Virus record (IMG/VR): IMGVR_UViG_3300045256_000050
Location: 180,987-244,986 of that record
Reading direction: 5' to 3' (one strand)
DNA: 64,000 nt
DNA from: a virus
The translations under genes were made by a program, and so were the position numbers. The notes beneath the pieces were generated by a model. It worked only from the letters and a program-made list of their open reading frames with translations. It had not been told where the DNA came from and did not search any database. How positions within the stretch are numbered: the stretch's first letter is position 1; every line of letters starts with the position of its first letter. Shown piece by piece: positions 30,727 through 39,268 of this stretch.

Positions 30727-31857
30727 TTAACGTAGGCCCAGAGCCTCCTCGAACGAATCGGCGGCGTCCAGGTCGTAATAGACGTGGAAGGTGCGGTTAG
30801 AAACCAGGGCTTCGTCAGTGACGATACGGTCCAGTCCGACCCCTTCCAGTTCCTCCGGCTTGTCTGTGAAGAAGATGACCGACGTGTCCTTCGACTTGAG
30901 GCGGGAGGCCGCTTCCCCGGCCAAACGCACCCGGTCGTTGAGCTTCTTTACTAAGATGCGTTTCGGCCGGGTGCCGGTGAGCTTGCCGCTGGCGATCCAC
31001 TTGTTGTAGTATCTGGTCAGGTCGATGCCGTCGCACAGGCGGTAGGGCTTGCACACCGTCACGATGGCCTCCGGGTTGATGGCGATGTCCCGATTGGTGG
31101 TGTAGTCGGACAGCATGCCGCCCACGGTTTCATAACTCGTGTCCAGCCGATTCAAGTCCTCGGTGCGGAGGGTCAGGCCGTTCCAGTCCACCAGGGTGTG
31201 TTGACTCAGTGAACGGTACTCGCCGGGAAGGTTACGGATATCGTGCGGCTTGGGCATGAGCATGCCGTTCCAGAACTCCCGCCCGATGTGGACGAACTTG
31301 TTGTTGTGCCAGTCCACCCCGGCCGAGTAGACGCACTGGTCGAACACCCGGTCACGCCAGACGAGGAGCGGGGCGGACGGCTGCTTCTTCATCAACGCCA
31401 CGAGCCAATACTGGTCCGGGAGGGCTTCCGGGTGGAGGAAGGAGACGAGTTCGCTGGCGACGTTGGAGGCGACGGAGCGGATGTTCGAGCCGAAGTGGGT
31501 GATCTTGAAGATACGACCGACGGGCTTCTTGGGCTTCCGTCGCTCCCAGGTCTTCAGGACTTGGATGGCTACTTCGTCGCTAGTGACGAGGTAGTGGACG
31601 GCCACGCTGGGCTTGGGGCGTACCGGGGTCATGTCGATGGATTTCGACACGGCGGGGTTGAATTCAGTAACGGGAACGATGACGGAAATGTCACACCCGC
31701 CGCTGTGTGTAAACCAAGCCGGAGTAGGATACTCCTGGCAGGGTAAATCAACAGCGGCGGGTGTACTGAGGAGTTTGTCCAGACCCATGTCTGGTTGGCT
31801 TCTACGGTCTACCTTGAGGGCTTTCTGGGGTTGGGATCGGGTGACAGGCTTACGCAT
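30727..31857 (-). CDS. Possible glycosyltransferase
   Basis: 376 residues with no membrane span. A segment CDISVIVPVTEFNP resembles the first strand of GT-A glycosyltransferases. Further segments (AVHYLVTSDEVAIQVLKTW, WLVALMKKQPSAPLLVWRD, SVIFFTDKPEELE) fit an alternating alpha/beta fold. No clear DxD motif was identified, so the call is weak. Upstream neighbours are small phage proteins with TA overlaps. Confidence 0.5.
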   Translation of the reverse strand: MRKPVTRSQPQKALKVDRRSQPDMGLDKLLSTPAAVDLPCQEYPTPAWFTHSGGCDISVIVPVTEFNPAVSKSIDMTPVRPKPSVAVHYLVTSDEVAIQVLKTWERRKPKKPVGRIFKITHFGSNIRSVASNVASELVSFLHPEALPDQYWLVALMKKQPSAPLLVWRDRVFDQCVYSAGVDWHNNKFVHIGREFWNGMLMPKPHDIRNLPGEYRSLSQHTLVDWNGLTLRTEDLNRLDTSYETVGGMLSDYTTNRDIAINPEAIVTVCKPYRLCDGIDLTRYYNKWIASGKLTGTRPKRILVKKLNDRVRLAGEAASRLKSKDTSVIFFTDKPEELEGVGLDRIVTDEALVSNRTFHVYYDLDAADSFEEALGLR

Positions 31858-31863
31858 GCCATA

Positions 31864-32070
31864 TTAGATCAACCCCGTCTTGCTTCTTTCCTGCTTGTGA
31901 GTCAGTTTCTTGCGTAGCTTCGGGCTGAACCGCATGTTGCCGAAATACTTGTTGGCCGTGAAGTCGTCGCCCACGCCGCAGGCGGCACACGGGGCAGCCT
32001 GCGCCATCATGGCGTTCTCACGGAGGTTTTGTTGCAGAACCTTGTTTCTGTATGTGTTGAAGTCTTCCAT
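31864..32070 (-). CDS. Small protein with CAAC motif
   Basis: 68 residues, starting MEDFNTYRNKVLQQNLRE. The TAATG overlap with the previous stop decides the start. The middle has PCAACGVGDD and the end is basic (PKLRKKLTHKQERSK). The N-terminal form resembles a capsid-targeting sequence. Function unknown. Confidence 0.6.
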   Translation of the reverse strand: MEDFNTYRNKVLQQNLRENAMMAQAAPCAACGVGDDFTANKYFGNMRFSPKLRKKLTHKQERSKTGLI

Positions 32071-32447
32071 TATCGCCCCTTCTTTCCAAATGGACCCATG
32101 TTAGCCGTCGTGACCGCTCCGGTATCCCCGGTCGGAAGCATTTCCTGCTTTTCTTCGTTCTCCCCGTCCGGGGTCTTGTTGTGACGGTCCAGATCGCTCT
32201 GTGCGGCCCGAATCTTCTTCGGCCACGATGTCACCTGCTCCCGCCGCACCCCGAGGAGTTCGGCGAGGCCGTCGCTGTTGGCACACAACTGGATGAAGTC
32301 GTCCCAAAAGGACGGACCTTCATCCCCACGGAGGTTGTCCCCGGCACGGACCGCCTGGACAGCCTTTGTTTCCAAACCGCTGTCCATAAGGGGCGATCCT
32401 GCCGCCTCTTTATCGAGTTGTTCCCATAGCTGACAGAAAGAAACCAT
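32070..32447 (-). CDS. Hypothetical phage protein
   Basis: 125 residues, starting MVSFCQLWEQLDKE. The helical middle (FIQLCANSDGLAELLGVRREQVTSW) resembles an HTH, and the tail is polar. It shares the MxxFxxW start form with other small proteins here. It overlaps the next gene by one base. Possibly DNA-binding or virion-associated. Confidence 0.6.
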   Translation of the reverse strand: MVSFCQLWEQLDKEAAGSPLMDSGLETKAVQAVRAGDNLRGDEGPSFWDDFIQLCANSDGLAELLGVRREQVTSWPKKIRAAQSDLDRHNKTPDGENEEKQEMLPTGDTGAVTTANMGPFGKKGR

Positions 32448-32451
32448 TATG

Positions 32452-32754
32452 TTACTCGGAAGCGTAGGTTTCCTCGACGATGGTCAGGTAGCCCAGCTTG
32501 GTGACGTATTCCGCCTTCAAGTGGTGGGCACGCAGACCGTAAGCCGTGAACTGGCCGCTCTGCTTTAGCTTAACGTTCTCGGCTGCCGTCAGACCCGGAA
32601 GCCATACGGACTTCAGGTTGTCGTGTGCGGCGGCTTGCGTAACTGCCAAGTCCTGATCCGTCTGGTGACGGTCCGGGTGCAGAAGGGTGATCTTGTCGGC
32701 CGGTACATTCACGGCGAACGTGATGATCGGGTGTTTGATGTTGGCACTGCCCAT
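32452..32754 (-). CDS. Small hypothetical protein, possibly virion
   Basis: 100 residues, starting MGSANIKHPIITFAVN after TAGGAGGAATA. Compact, without membrane span or Cys; the sequence alternates strands and short loops (KITLLHPDRHQTDQ, FTAYGLRAHHLKAEYV). Four bases upstream of the next gene in the operon. The strong RBS suggests high expression, as for a structural protein. Confidence 0.6.
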   Translation of the reverse strand: MGSANIKHPIITFAVNVPADKITLLHPDRHQTDQDLAVTQAAAHDNLKSVWLPGLTAAENVKLKQSGQFTAYGLRAHHLKAEYVTKLGYLTIVEETYASE

Positions 32755-32775
32755 GAGTATTCCTCCTAAGATACG

Positions 32776-32782
32776 TTATTTA
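32776..32782 (-). promoter_or_regulatory. TAAATAA late-promoter-like motif
   Basis: Minus strand GGATAAATAACG, 22 bases before the gene starting at 32754. The closest match to the T4 TATAAATA form. Confidence 0.5.
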
Positions 32783-32802
32783 TCCTCAACCGGCTCAATC
32801 TT

Positions 32803-33528
32803 CTAAGTGTATACCGCAGGTCTTTCGATTGGTTTTTCCATATCGTCCTGCACCGGGCTGGGAATCGCTTCGATCTTTTTCCACCGTCTCTTCTTCTTGC
32901 CGATGAAGTCAGCCGTTTTGATGTGCTGCTTCTGCTGGTTCTCTTCAGTCTCGTCCGGCCCCAGGAGGCGGCTCGGGATGCCCATCTTGTCGTTGGCGAA
33001 GTTCCGGGTGCCCGGCCCGAACACCTGATACGGCGTGATGTTCTCGTTGTGAACCCACGGCTCGTCGAAGTTGTCCGGCAGGGTCGGGTACTTCGGCTTG
33101 AACTCCCCGAACAACTGGTTCAACTTCTCCTTCATGTCGAGCAGGTGGTTGCAGACCGTCAGTTTGTTAATGTGGCGACTGTGGTTGCCGTAGCCCCGGA
33201 GTTCCAGGTCGGCGTCCGTGTCGATGGTCAGGTTCGGGCGGTTGTCCGGCCGGTGCTTCCAGCCCTCGCCGTGGGCGGCGGGCATCGTCTCTGAGTGGAC
33301 GGCGGTGAATTTCGTCTTCAGTACGCTGTCCAGGTCGAGGTTGTGGAACTTACGGCCCTCGTCCCGCTCCCGGTCCCACCGGCTCTGGAGGAATTTGAAG
33401 TCGGCCGGGTGTGGCTGTGCGTATGCCCAATCGAAAGCGTCCGACGGCAGCAGCATGTTGCCGTAAAACCAGTCGCTACCGGCGTCGGAGAACCCGTCTT
33501 CGAGTAAGAGCCATTCCTTGAAACCCAT
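32803..33528 (-). CDS. Hypothetical protein with capsid-targeting-like N-terminus
   Basis: 241 residues. It starts MGFKEWLLLEDG, a T4-internal-protein-like leader with a possible L-x-E cleavage site (LLE). The rest is soluble with a His-rich central part (HGEGWKHRPDNRP, GYGNHSRHINKLTV) and a basic end (IGKKKRRWKKIE). It may be an internal head protein. Not related to any family I recognise. Confidence 0.6.
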   Translation of the reverse strand: MGFKEWLLLEDGFSDAGSDWFYGNMLLPSDAFDWAYAQPHPADFKFLQSRWDRERDEGRKFHNLDLDSVLKTKFTAVHSETMPAAHGEGWKHRPDNRPNLTIDTDADLELRGYGNHSRHINKLTVCNHLLDMKEKLNQLFGEFKPKYPTLPDNFDEPWVHNENITPYQVFGPGTRNFANDKMGIPSRLLGPDETEENQQKQHIKTADFIGKKKRRWKKIEAIPSPVQDDMEKPIERPAVYT

Positions 33529-33541
33529 GAGGGTATCTACG

Positions 33542-34354
33542 TTAGTAGTTCATCCAAATGCACTCGATCCGGCGAGCTTTTTTCTTCCCCTGGCCCGAAT
33601 GGTTCGCCATGTCCTTCTTGGACATCCGCCACCCCTTGAAGAACTTGTTGTACAACGGGGACGGGTAGCCGCTGACGATCACCTTCGCCCGTGCGTCCTT
33701 CACCAAGTTCAACAAGTCCAGGTGGTCTTCCTCGGACATCTCGAAGTCGTAGGCGGACGTGGCGGTGCGGGTTTCCGGCAGGTACGGCGGGTCGATGTAG
33801 ATCAGGACGCCCTCCTCGTTCCACATCTTGATGGCCTTACGGAAGTCGGCGTGCAGGATGGAGACGTTCTTGATCCGCTCGGCCAACATCGGCAGGTGCT
33901 TAATCATCGTCTCCCAGGCGTTCACGTCGCCGGGCTTCCCGCCCCGCATTCGGTCGCTCCAGGCGAAGGCTTTCTTCAGCCCGCCCCGGCTCATCCGACG
34001 AAGGGTGTATTCATTAACAGCTTGATCTACATAGTCGTCAAACTTGTGTTCGGCCTTCTCCAGAGCCTTCTCGAACGACGCCTCGCTGTACTTGATCTTC
34101 TTGAGCCGGTCGATGAACTCCTGTGGCTCGTCCCGGACCGCCTTGAAGATGCACAGGAGGTTCTTGTCGATGTCTGAGATCACTTCTTCGCTGGCCGACT
34201 CCTTGTTGAACAGCACGCTCGCCGCCCCGCAACAGGGTTCGAGGTACTTGAGTTCGGTGTAGTTCTTGGGGAAGTGTTCGATAACCCACGAACTGAGATA
34301 AGCTTTGCCTCCGTGCAGCTTCACAATCGGTCTGAGTTTATTCTTGTTCGTCAT
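33542..34354 (-). CDS. dam: DNA adenine N6-methyltransferase, Dam family
   Basis: 270 residues. The SAM-binding motif is YLEPCCGAASVLF, and the catalytic motif DPPY lies in VLIYIDPPYLPET. The N-terminal HGGKAYLSSWV corresponds to the Dam GxK start motif (order X-I-target-IV, D12 class). Probable role: methylating phage DNA to escape restriction or mark it for packaging. No partner restriction enzyme is visible. The start overlaps the previous gene by 17 bases. Confidence 0.92.
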   Translation of the reverse strand: MTNKNKLRPIVKLHGGKAYLSSWVIEHFPKNYTELKYLEPCCGAASVLFNKESASEEVISDIDKNLLCIFKAVRDEPQEFIDRLKKIKYSEASFEKALEKAEHKFDDYVDQAVNEYTLRRMSRGGLKKAFAWSDRMRGGKPGDVNAWETMIKHLPMLAERIKNVSILHADFRKAIKMWNEEGVLIYIDPPYLPETRTATSAYDFEMSEEDHLDLLNLVKDARAKVIVSGYPSPLYNKFFKGWRMSKKDMANHSGQGKKKARRIECIWMNY

Positions 34355-34565
34355 GTTCCTCTTGAGGGCTGTGGAGAACTTTCCGACAGCTATGGCATAG
34401 ATACTGGTAGGGACCGTAGCCCTGCTCGGACCCTTCGTAGAACCAACCGGCGTCCGGGTAATGCTGATCGTGGCATTCCACGCACAGGCACCGGATCACA
34501 CGGTCTTCTTCGTTCACAACTTCCATGTCCATATCCACGAAGAAGTAACAATCCAAATCGTTCAT
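34338..34565 (-). CDS. Small zinc-binding-like protein
   Basis: 75 residues, starting MNDLDCYFFVDMD after AAGGAG. CLCVECH and CHSCRK form a possible four-Cys/His zinc site. The C-terminus is acidic (EEHDEQE). Coupled to the methylase. Function unknown. Confidence 0.65.
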   Translation of the reverse strand: MNDLDCYFFVDMDMEVVNEEDRVIRCLCVECHDQHYPDAGWFYEGSEQGYGPYQYLCHSCRKVLHSPQEEHDEQE

Positions 34566-34619
34566 CTTGACTCCTTGACTACCTATATTAGTCAGATTCT
34601 TACTAAATGAGAGGCCGAT

Positions 34620-35006
34620 ATGCCCCAACGATCCCGCTGTTCCGTCTTTGAAAGACTGTCCAAAAAGACCCTTCTGGCCCTGGTCAAAGCCCCGTCCGTC
34701 ATCCCCGTCACCGTCGGGGAGCGGGTCCAGTACACCGACGCCAACGGGCGGACCGGCCGCTACCGGGTTGCGGCCGTCGGGTCGGGCGGGATCACACTGG
34801 AGGTTAACGGGGATTTGCTGGTCGTGCAGCGGTCACAGATTAAGACCAACGACCCGCCGTTCCTGTTGGACAACATCCCCGAGGAGAACTGGCACATCAC
34901 GAGCTTTGATTCGAAGACGAGAGTTGCTTGCGTTACCATTCAAGACGAAGCGGGCACCAGAACTCTGTCGATCACGGTGCCCGCAGTTAGACCTACCAAT
35001 CCTTAA
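34620..35006 (+). CDS. Hypothetical protein, beta-rich
   Basis: 128 residues, starting MPQRSRCSVFERL after GAGAGG. Beta-strand pattern (VIPVTVGERVQYT, YRVAAVGSGGITLEV, RVACVTIQDEAGTRT) like small SH3- or OB-type domains. Single gene between divergent and convergent units. Function unknown. Confidence 0.6.
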   Translation: MPQRSRCSVFERLSKKTLLALVKAPSVIPVTVGERVQYTDANGRTGRYRVAAVGSGGITLEVNGDLLVVQRSQIKTNDPPFLLDNIPEENWHITSFDSKTRVACVTIQDEAGTRTLSITVPAVRPTNP

Positions 35007-35038
35007 CCAGTAAACTACTGGAGAATGACGATGCCCGG

Positions 35039-35743
35039 TCAGCAGTTGCCCGGCGGCTGCTGGCGGCGGAACGGCTGACGCCGGTCCGGTTGGGTGGGCT
35101 GCGTCGGTTGCGTCGGCGGTTGAGGTTGGGTCGGCTGTGCCTTCGGCTGGTTGTACAGACTCGGGTTGTTCAGCCAGTTCACGAACGTCCGTGCGTCCAT
35201 GTACTTGCCCTCAAACTTCAGCTTCTCTTCTTTGCTGTTCGTGATGAGGAAGCTCGGCAGGCCGGTCACGCCGAACTTGCGAACGGCGTTCTTCTCCTGA
35301 TCTGCGTCGATCATCGTGAACAGGTAGTTCTGGCAGGCTGCCTTGACACTCGGGTCAACCAGCACTTCCTTCTTGAACTTCGTACACCAGTTACACCAGG
35401 ATGCGGTGAACATCACCAGCACCGGCTTGCCTTCCTCGGCGGACTTCTTGATCGCCTCGTTGTACCCCATCAGGGTGATCTCAGCGGGCGGCGTCGGTGC
35501 CGGAGGTTGGACTTCTGGCTTGACCCGAACACCGTTCGGGCCAATGGGTTTCGATACGTCCGGGCGGGAGCCGTCGTCGAACGTCGGACCCGTCGGGTTG
35601 CTCCAGTCGTTGCTCCACTGCCAGTTGGTAGACGGGGCAGATGGGCGAACGCCCGGTAGCGCAATGTGGTTCTTCTTCGCATACCAGACTAAGCCGGTAA
35701 GGATAGCCATGACAACCATCATGGCCCCAAGAATCTTTTTCAT
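35039..35743 (-). CDS. Membrane-anchored thioredoxin-like protein
   Basis: 234 residues. N-terminal anchor (KILGAMMVVMAILTGLVWYAK), a Pro/Ser-rich linker to about residue 95, then a thioredoxin fold with active site FTASWCNWCTKF and the cis-Pro segment GVTGLPSFLI. A C-terminal Pro/Gln/Thr-rich tail follows. Likely an envelope oxidoreductase like TlpA/DsbD-type domains. The WCNWC active site has both cysteines. RBS GAGGAGG. Confidence 0.85.
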   Translation of the reverse strand: MKKILGAMMVVMAILTGLVWYAKKNHIALPGVRPSAPSTNWQWSNDWSNPTGPTFDDGSRPDVSKPIGPNGVRVKPEVQPPAPTPPAEITLMGYNEAIKKSAEEGKPVLVMFTASWCNWCTKFKKEVLVDPSVKAACQNYLFTMIDADQEKNAVRKFGVTGLPSFLITNSKEEKLKFEGKYMDARTFVNWLNNPSLYNQPKAQPTQPQPPTQPTQPTQPDRRQPFRRQQPPGNC

Positions 35744-35774
35744 AAGGTGCCTCCTCCTCCCGAGAAAAGACACC

Positions 35775-35781
35775 TTATCTA
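35775..35781 (-). promoter_or_regulatory. TAGATAA late-promoter-like motif
   Basis: Minus strand TAGATAA 32 bases before the thioredoxin start; a second copy follows at 35785-35791, overlapping the stop of the CAP gene. Confidence 0.45.
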
Positions 35782-35784
35782 TGC

Positions 35785-36282
35785 TTATCTACCGGCAATC
35801 TTCCCGAACACCTGGGTGTAGTACGGTTCGCCCTCTTCGTTAAGGGAGCAAGCCACCCCAATATGCGTGTAATTCCCGAGGATATTGCGGCGGTGGCCGC
35901 TGGAGTTCATCCACCCCTCGACGACGGCGGACGGCGGGTAATTCCAGGCGATGTTCTCGGCGATGCCGCTCCACGGGAAGCCAGTCTTGTTGACACGTTC
36001 CGTGACGGTACGCTCGCCGGGCACGTTCAGTTCGTGCGACAGCTTGCTCAGCCGGGCCATGTTGAACGACTGGATACCAGCCGCTTCCATCAGACGTGGG
36101 TCGATCTCAAGCGGTGGGAGGCCGTGGTGTGCCCGGTTCTGGTTGGTTTCACTGACGCAAGCCTCCACACTGAAGGCGGCGTTAGTCGTAACCTTGTTTT
36201 CTTTGCTTTTGCAGCCGGGGAGGACGGCCAGTGAAGTTCCCGCTGCGATCACAGCGAGAACGAGGAAGAGTTTCTTCATCAT
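35785..36282 (-). CDS. CAP (SCP/PR1) family lipoprotein
   Basis: 165 residues. The lipoprotein signal MMKKLFLVLAV ends in a lipobox (LAVLPGC). The CAP domain has NQNRAHHGLPPLE, LSHELN, GFPWSGIAENIAWN and SSGHRRNILGNYTHIGVAC, the standard bacterial CAP motifs. Such proteins are secreted or surface-bound with unclear chemistry. Start chosen from the AGAGG site. Host-derived in appearance. Confidence 0.88.
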   Translation of the reverse strand: MMKKLFLVLAVIAAGTSLAVLPGCKSKENKVTTNAAFSVEACVSETNQNRAHHGLPPLEIDPRLMEAAGIQSFNMARLSKLSHELNVPGERTVTERVNKTGFPWSGIAENIAWNYPPSAVVEGWMNSSGHRRNILGNYTHIGVACSLNEEGEPYYTQVFGKIAGR

Positions 36283-36307
36283 AGAGATACCTCTTGCTAG
36301 AGTCGAG

Positions 36308-36314
36308 GTATCTA
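36308..36314 (-). promoter_or_regulatory. TAGATAC late-promoter-like motif
   Basis: Minus strand TAGATAC 26 bases before the CAP start. Confidence 0.4.
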
Positions 36315-36320
36315 CGCTTG

Positions 36321-36659
36321 TTAAGCGTTGAAGCTGGAACCGCACCCGCAACATCCCTTGCTGTTCGGGTTGTTGAACTTGAAGCCACGACCGTTGATGT
36401 CGTCCTTCCAGTCAACCTCGGTGCCGTTGAGGTACAGGTCGCTTCGGCCGTCCACCGTCACGGTCAGCCCGTCGATTTCGGTTGACCAGTCGTTCAGCCG
36501 GTCGATCTCCGACTTGTTCACGAACTCCATGTGGTACTGGAACCCGCTACAACCGCCGCCACGCACACGGACGGCGATGGCTTGTTCTTCCAGCTTCATC
36601 CCCTGGTCGGCGATGACGCTCTTGATTTCGGCGACAGCCTTCGGTGTTAGTGTAATCAT
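36321..36659 (-). CDS. HesB/IscA-like iron-sulfur carrier
   Basis: 112 residues, the usual length of A-type Fe-S carriers. VRVRGGGCSGFQYH and the C-terminal GCCGCGSSF give the three conserved cysteines (CX~65CxC). Other A-type features (SDLYLNGTEVDW) are present. Delivers clusters to apo-proteins; the phage targets could be its own Fe-S or host enzymes. It overlaps the preceding gene by ATGA. Confidence 0.92.
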   Translation of the reverse strand: MITLTPKAVAEIKSVIADQGMKLEEQAIAVRVRGGGCSGFQYHMEFVNKSEIDRLNDWSTEIDGLTVTVDGRSDLYLNGTEVDWKDDINGRGFKFNNPNSKGCCGCGSSFNA

Positions 36660-36913
36660 TGTTTCTCCTTGATGATAATGCCCGTGCGGCCGTTGGCCGA
36701 GACGCCCAGGACTTCGATGTTCACTACGCCCGTTTCATCAATGACAAGAAGGCCGCTGACGGGTTTGGCGTAGAAAATGTCGTCGGTGAAGTTAAAGGAC
36801 AGCTTGTTCTCGTTGTTGATCTGAAATCGAAGGGCGTACTTGTCCCGGTCCAGTCCGGCCTGCCGCATAGCCTCGAAGATCATGCCTGTGGCGGTTGGGT
36901 CGAATTCAATCAT
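36656..36913 (-). CDS. Hypothetical, possible cysteine-less IscA-like protein
   Basis: 85 residues, starting MIEFDPTATGMIFEAM. The strand order (ALRFQINNENKLSFNF, YAKPVSGLLVID, VNIEVLGVSANGRT) recalls the A-type carrier fold but without cysteines. Coupled (ATGA) to the genuine IscA-like gene. The relationship is my inference; an unrelated fold is possible. Confidence 0.55.
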   Translation of the reverse strand: MIEFDPTATGMIFEAMRQAGLDRDKYALRFQINNENKLSFNFTDDIFYAKPVSGLLVIDETGVVNIEVLGVSANGRTGIIIKEKQ

Positions 36914-37094
36914 GTTTTACTGGAGTATCTTTCTTCTCATTGTGCAGTGCGAGCCAGCCTCCGAGAACGAATCCCAAGACCGCTCCGCAGAACACGCACC
37001 ACCCCAGGGCGTCGAACAGGACGGCCATGCACAGCATGCCGCCCGCTCCGGTTCCGAAAACGTGCATCACTTTACAGCAGTTGCAGCTTTGCAT
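36906..37094 (-). CDS. Small two-span membrane protein
   Basis: 62 residues, starting MQSCNCCKVMHVFG after GAGGAAGAA. Two adjacent hydrophobic segments (GGMLCMAVLFDALGW and VFCGAVLGFVLGGWLAL) and a basic tail. The size and topology fit a holin- or pinholin-like protein, but no endolysin is adjacent. Overlaps both neighbours by a few bases. Confidence 0.55.
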   Translation of the reverse strand: MQSCNCCKVMHVFGTGAGGMLCMAVLFDALGWCVFCGAVLGFVLGGWLALHNEKKDTPVKHD

Positions 37095-37357
37095 TTCTTC
37101 CTCTTCTTCACTTTGACCCAGCAGTATTCCTCGCCTGGGAACAGGCCGATGGAGTGGTACTCCCAGCGGCCTCGGCGGAAAAACTTGCAACTGAACCAGG
37201 GGAACCCGTCCACGATGCGGCTGATCCTCAGTGAACGCCGCCGCTCGATCAACTTCTTGAACACCCACTTGGTATCCCGGTGGATGTAGTAGCCCTCGAT
37301 GCCCTCGCCGGGGATGCCGACGATTCGCACACGGTCCCCGATCTTCAGCTTGCCCAT
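37067..37357 (-). CDS. Small basic beta protein
   Basis: 96 residues, starting MGKLKIGDRVRIVG after AAAGGAG. KIGDRVRIVGIPGEG at the N-terminus is a KOW/SH3-like beta motif, followed by a basic stretch (KKLIERRRSLRISR) and a Lys-rich end. Could bind RNA or DNA. The start overlaps the helicase stop by 13 bases. Confidence 0.6.
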   Translation of the reverse strand: MGKLKIGDRVRIVGIPGEGIEGYYIHRDTKWVFKKLIERRRSLRISRIVDGFPWFSCKFFRRGRWEYHSIGLFPGEEYCWVKVKKRKKCKAATAVK

Positions 37358-38409
37358 ACCAGTTCTCCTTTCGCTCGGGAGGCCGACGTGTAGGCCCACC
37401 GCTTGTGGTCCCACAGGTCGCACTTCTGCTCGATGACCAGCACCCGCTCGAACTCGTCGCCCTGTGCTTTGTGTGCAGTAATACAGTAAGCGAAGTCGAA
37501 AGGGATCGGGTGGTCTTTACCGAAGTAGTCGAACACCGGCTTCTCGACGCCGAACCACCGCTGGTCGTACATGATGTCCGGGTACACCTGCCCGTCGAAC
37601 TCGAAGTCCAGCCGGGGGATGCCGTTCATGTCGTAGCCGACGTTCTTCACCACGCCCTGCATGCCGTTGAACAGGCCGAGCGTCTTGTTGTTCTTCAGGC
37701 AGATGATCCGCTCGCCGACGTTGGGTGCCTTGCCCTCGTACCCCAGGGCGGACCGCACCCGGTTGTTCATCTCAACACGGGTCTTGTTGAAGGCACAGAT
37801 GATCTGGTCGGTGTTCACTAAGTCATCGTCCGAGAGCCGTTTCCCCTTGAACTTCACGATGTCCGACTGGCCCCGGAACGAGGACGCCTTGTAGCCGTGC
37901 CGGAGGCGTTCGGCGAACACGGCGATGTCGCCTGCGTTTCGGTGAATCTCTTCGAGGGTGATGTCGGGCTTCTGCATCAGGTTGAAGTCGGTGCCGATGG
38001 GTTCTAGCTGCCCGTGGTCGCCGACGAAGATGCACGGGTAGTTGTAGGACAGCAGGTCGTGGTAGATTTCACTCGATACCATCGACGCCTCGTCCACGAT
38101 GAACCCCTCGCAGCCGAGTTCGGTCGGGCAGGCAAGGTCGAAGCCGACGAGCTTGCCCCACTCCATGACCGGCTTGTAGATGCGGCTGTGGATCGTGGTT
38201 GCGGAACCCAGACCTTTCTTACGCAAAACGTTCGCCGCTTTGCCGGTGTAGGCACAGACGCCGTAGTTTGGGAAGAACTTGGCGAGGTAGGTTACGAGAA
38301 CGGACTTGCCCGTCCCGGCGTACCCGCCGAGGGTCTGGCGGATGGTTCCGGCCCGGACTTTCGCCACAATCGTCCCCAGGGCCACCTTTTGTGTCTCTGT
38401 CAGTTCCAT
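37345..38409 (-). CDS. SF1B DNA helicase, Dda/RecD-like
   Basis: 354 residues. Motifs: Walker A GGYAGTGKSV, Walker B FIVDEASM, motif III GDHGQLEPIG, a DYFGKDHPIPFDF region, motif V ITAHKAQGDEF and motif VI YTSASRAKG. T4 Dda and RecD2 have this order. It unwinds DNA 5'-3' at replication origins or removes proteins. No nuclease domain. The start MELTETQK is short, without the N-terminal extension of RecD. Confidence 0.92.
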   Translation of the reverse strand: MELTETQKVALGTIVAKVRAGTIRQTLGGYAGTGKSVLVTYLAKFFPNYGVCAYTGKAANVLRKKGLGSATTIHSRIYKPVMEWGKLVGFDLACPTELGCEGFIVDEASMVSSEIYHDLLSYNYPCIFVGDHGQLEPIGTDFNLMQKPDITLEEIHRNAGDIAVFAERLRHGYKASSFRGQSDIVKFKGKRLSDDDLVNTDQIICAFNKTRVEMNNRVRSALGYEGKAPNVGERIICLKNNKTLGLFNGMQGVVKNVGYDMNGIPRLDFEFDGQVYPDIMYDQRWFGVEKPVFDYFGKDHPIPFDFAYCITAHKAQGDEFERVLVIEQKCDLWDHKRWAYTSASRAKGELVWAS

Positions 38410-38471
38410 GACAAGTTATCGCCTTTTCCGTAAGGAATCTTGAGTTTGCGTCGAAAAGCTCCCCAGCAAAG

Positions 38472-38478
38472 TAAATAG
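38472..38478 (+). promoter_or_regulatory. TAAATAG late-promoter-like motif
   Basis: TAAATAG 29 bases before the gene at 38507. Confidence 0.4.
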
Positions 38479-38506
38479 AGTACACAGAGTTTGGAGGAGA
38501 AGCAAT

Positions 38507-39268
38507 ATGACTCGTGACGTTGCTTTGAAAATCATCGCCGCAACGACCTTACTCGTGGGGTTTGCATTTCTGGCGGTGGTCGCTGCGAAGCAGCAGTGGA
38601 AGATTAACAAGCCTTGCGAAGTATACAGCGTAACGGCTATCGAGGAAAGACCTTCACCGGCGGCGGGATCGACCGAGAATGCTGCCTTGAAAGACGACAA
38701 TCACTTTGTTATCATTTTTGCTTACGACGCCAAAGGCGTAGTGCGGAAGCCCGCCAAGTCTCACGTCTTCGCCTTGTTTTACGAAACAAGCGACGGCGGA
38801 CTCCGCAAGGACTTTGGCATCAGTTGGGGACAGGCCAGCGGACAGTTCAAGCCGGGCATTTGTAAAGGAAAGAACTTCACGGTAAAAGAAACCCTGGAGT
38901 ACGCCTCGAAGAACGACCTGGAAGTCCAGATGTGGGGGCCGTATGCAATCGACGAGAAGTTCTATAAGAACGCCGTCCTTCGGTACAACGACCTGGAGGC
39001 GGGGAAGTACGCCTACCGCACCTGGGACGCCTCGAACCGGACCGACCCCGGCTATCCCGCAGTGAACAACATCCACGCCGTCAGCGACATCGCCGGGTGC
39101 ATCGACACTGAAGGTCGGTACGGGCGGGACGCCGCACAGAAGATCGTGGAGAAGTTTGAGAACCACTCCATCGTGAGCCAGCAGAACAACGGTCGTGACA
39201 CATGCCACGACGAGATCGTTCAGAAGCTCGGGATGACGGTCAAGCCGATGAGCGCCCGGAGGCGGTAA
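38507..39268 (+). CDS. Membrane-anchored hypothetical protein
   Basis: 253 residues with one N-terminal span (KIIAATTLLVGFAFLAVVAAK) and an extracytoplasmic-type domain. Five Cys in the mature part could form disulfides. No known motif. RBS GGAGGAG. The next gene starts on its stop (TAATG), so the two are coupled. May act in the envelope, like the thioredoxin and CAP proteins nearby. Confidence 0.65.
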   Translation: MTRDVALKIIAATTLLVGFAFLAVVAAKQQWKINKPCEVYSVTAIEERPSPAAGSTENAALKDDNHFVIIFAYDAKGVVRKPAKSHVFALFYETSDGGLRKDFGISWGQASGQFKPGICKGKNFTVKETLEYASKNDLEVQMWGPYAIDEKFYKNAVLRYNDLEAGKYAYRTWDASNRTDPGYPAVNNIHAVSDIAGCIDTEGRYGRDAAQKIVEKFENHSIVSQQNNGRDTCHDEIVQKLGMTVKPMSARRR

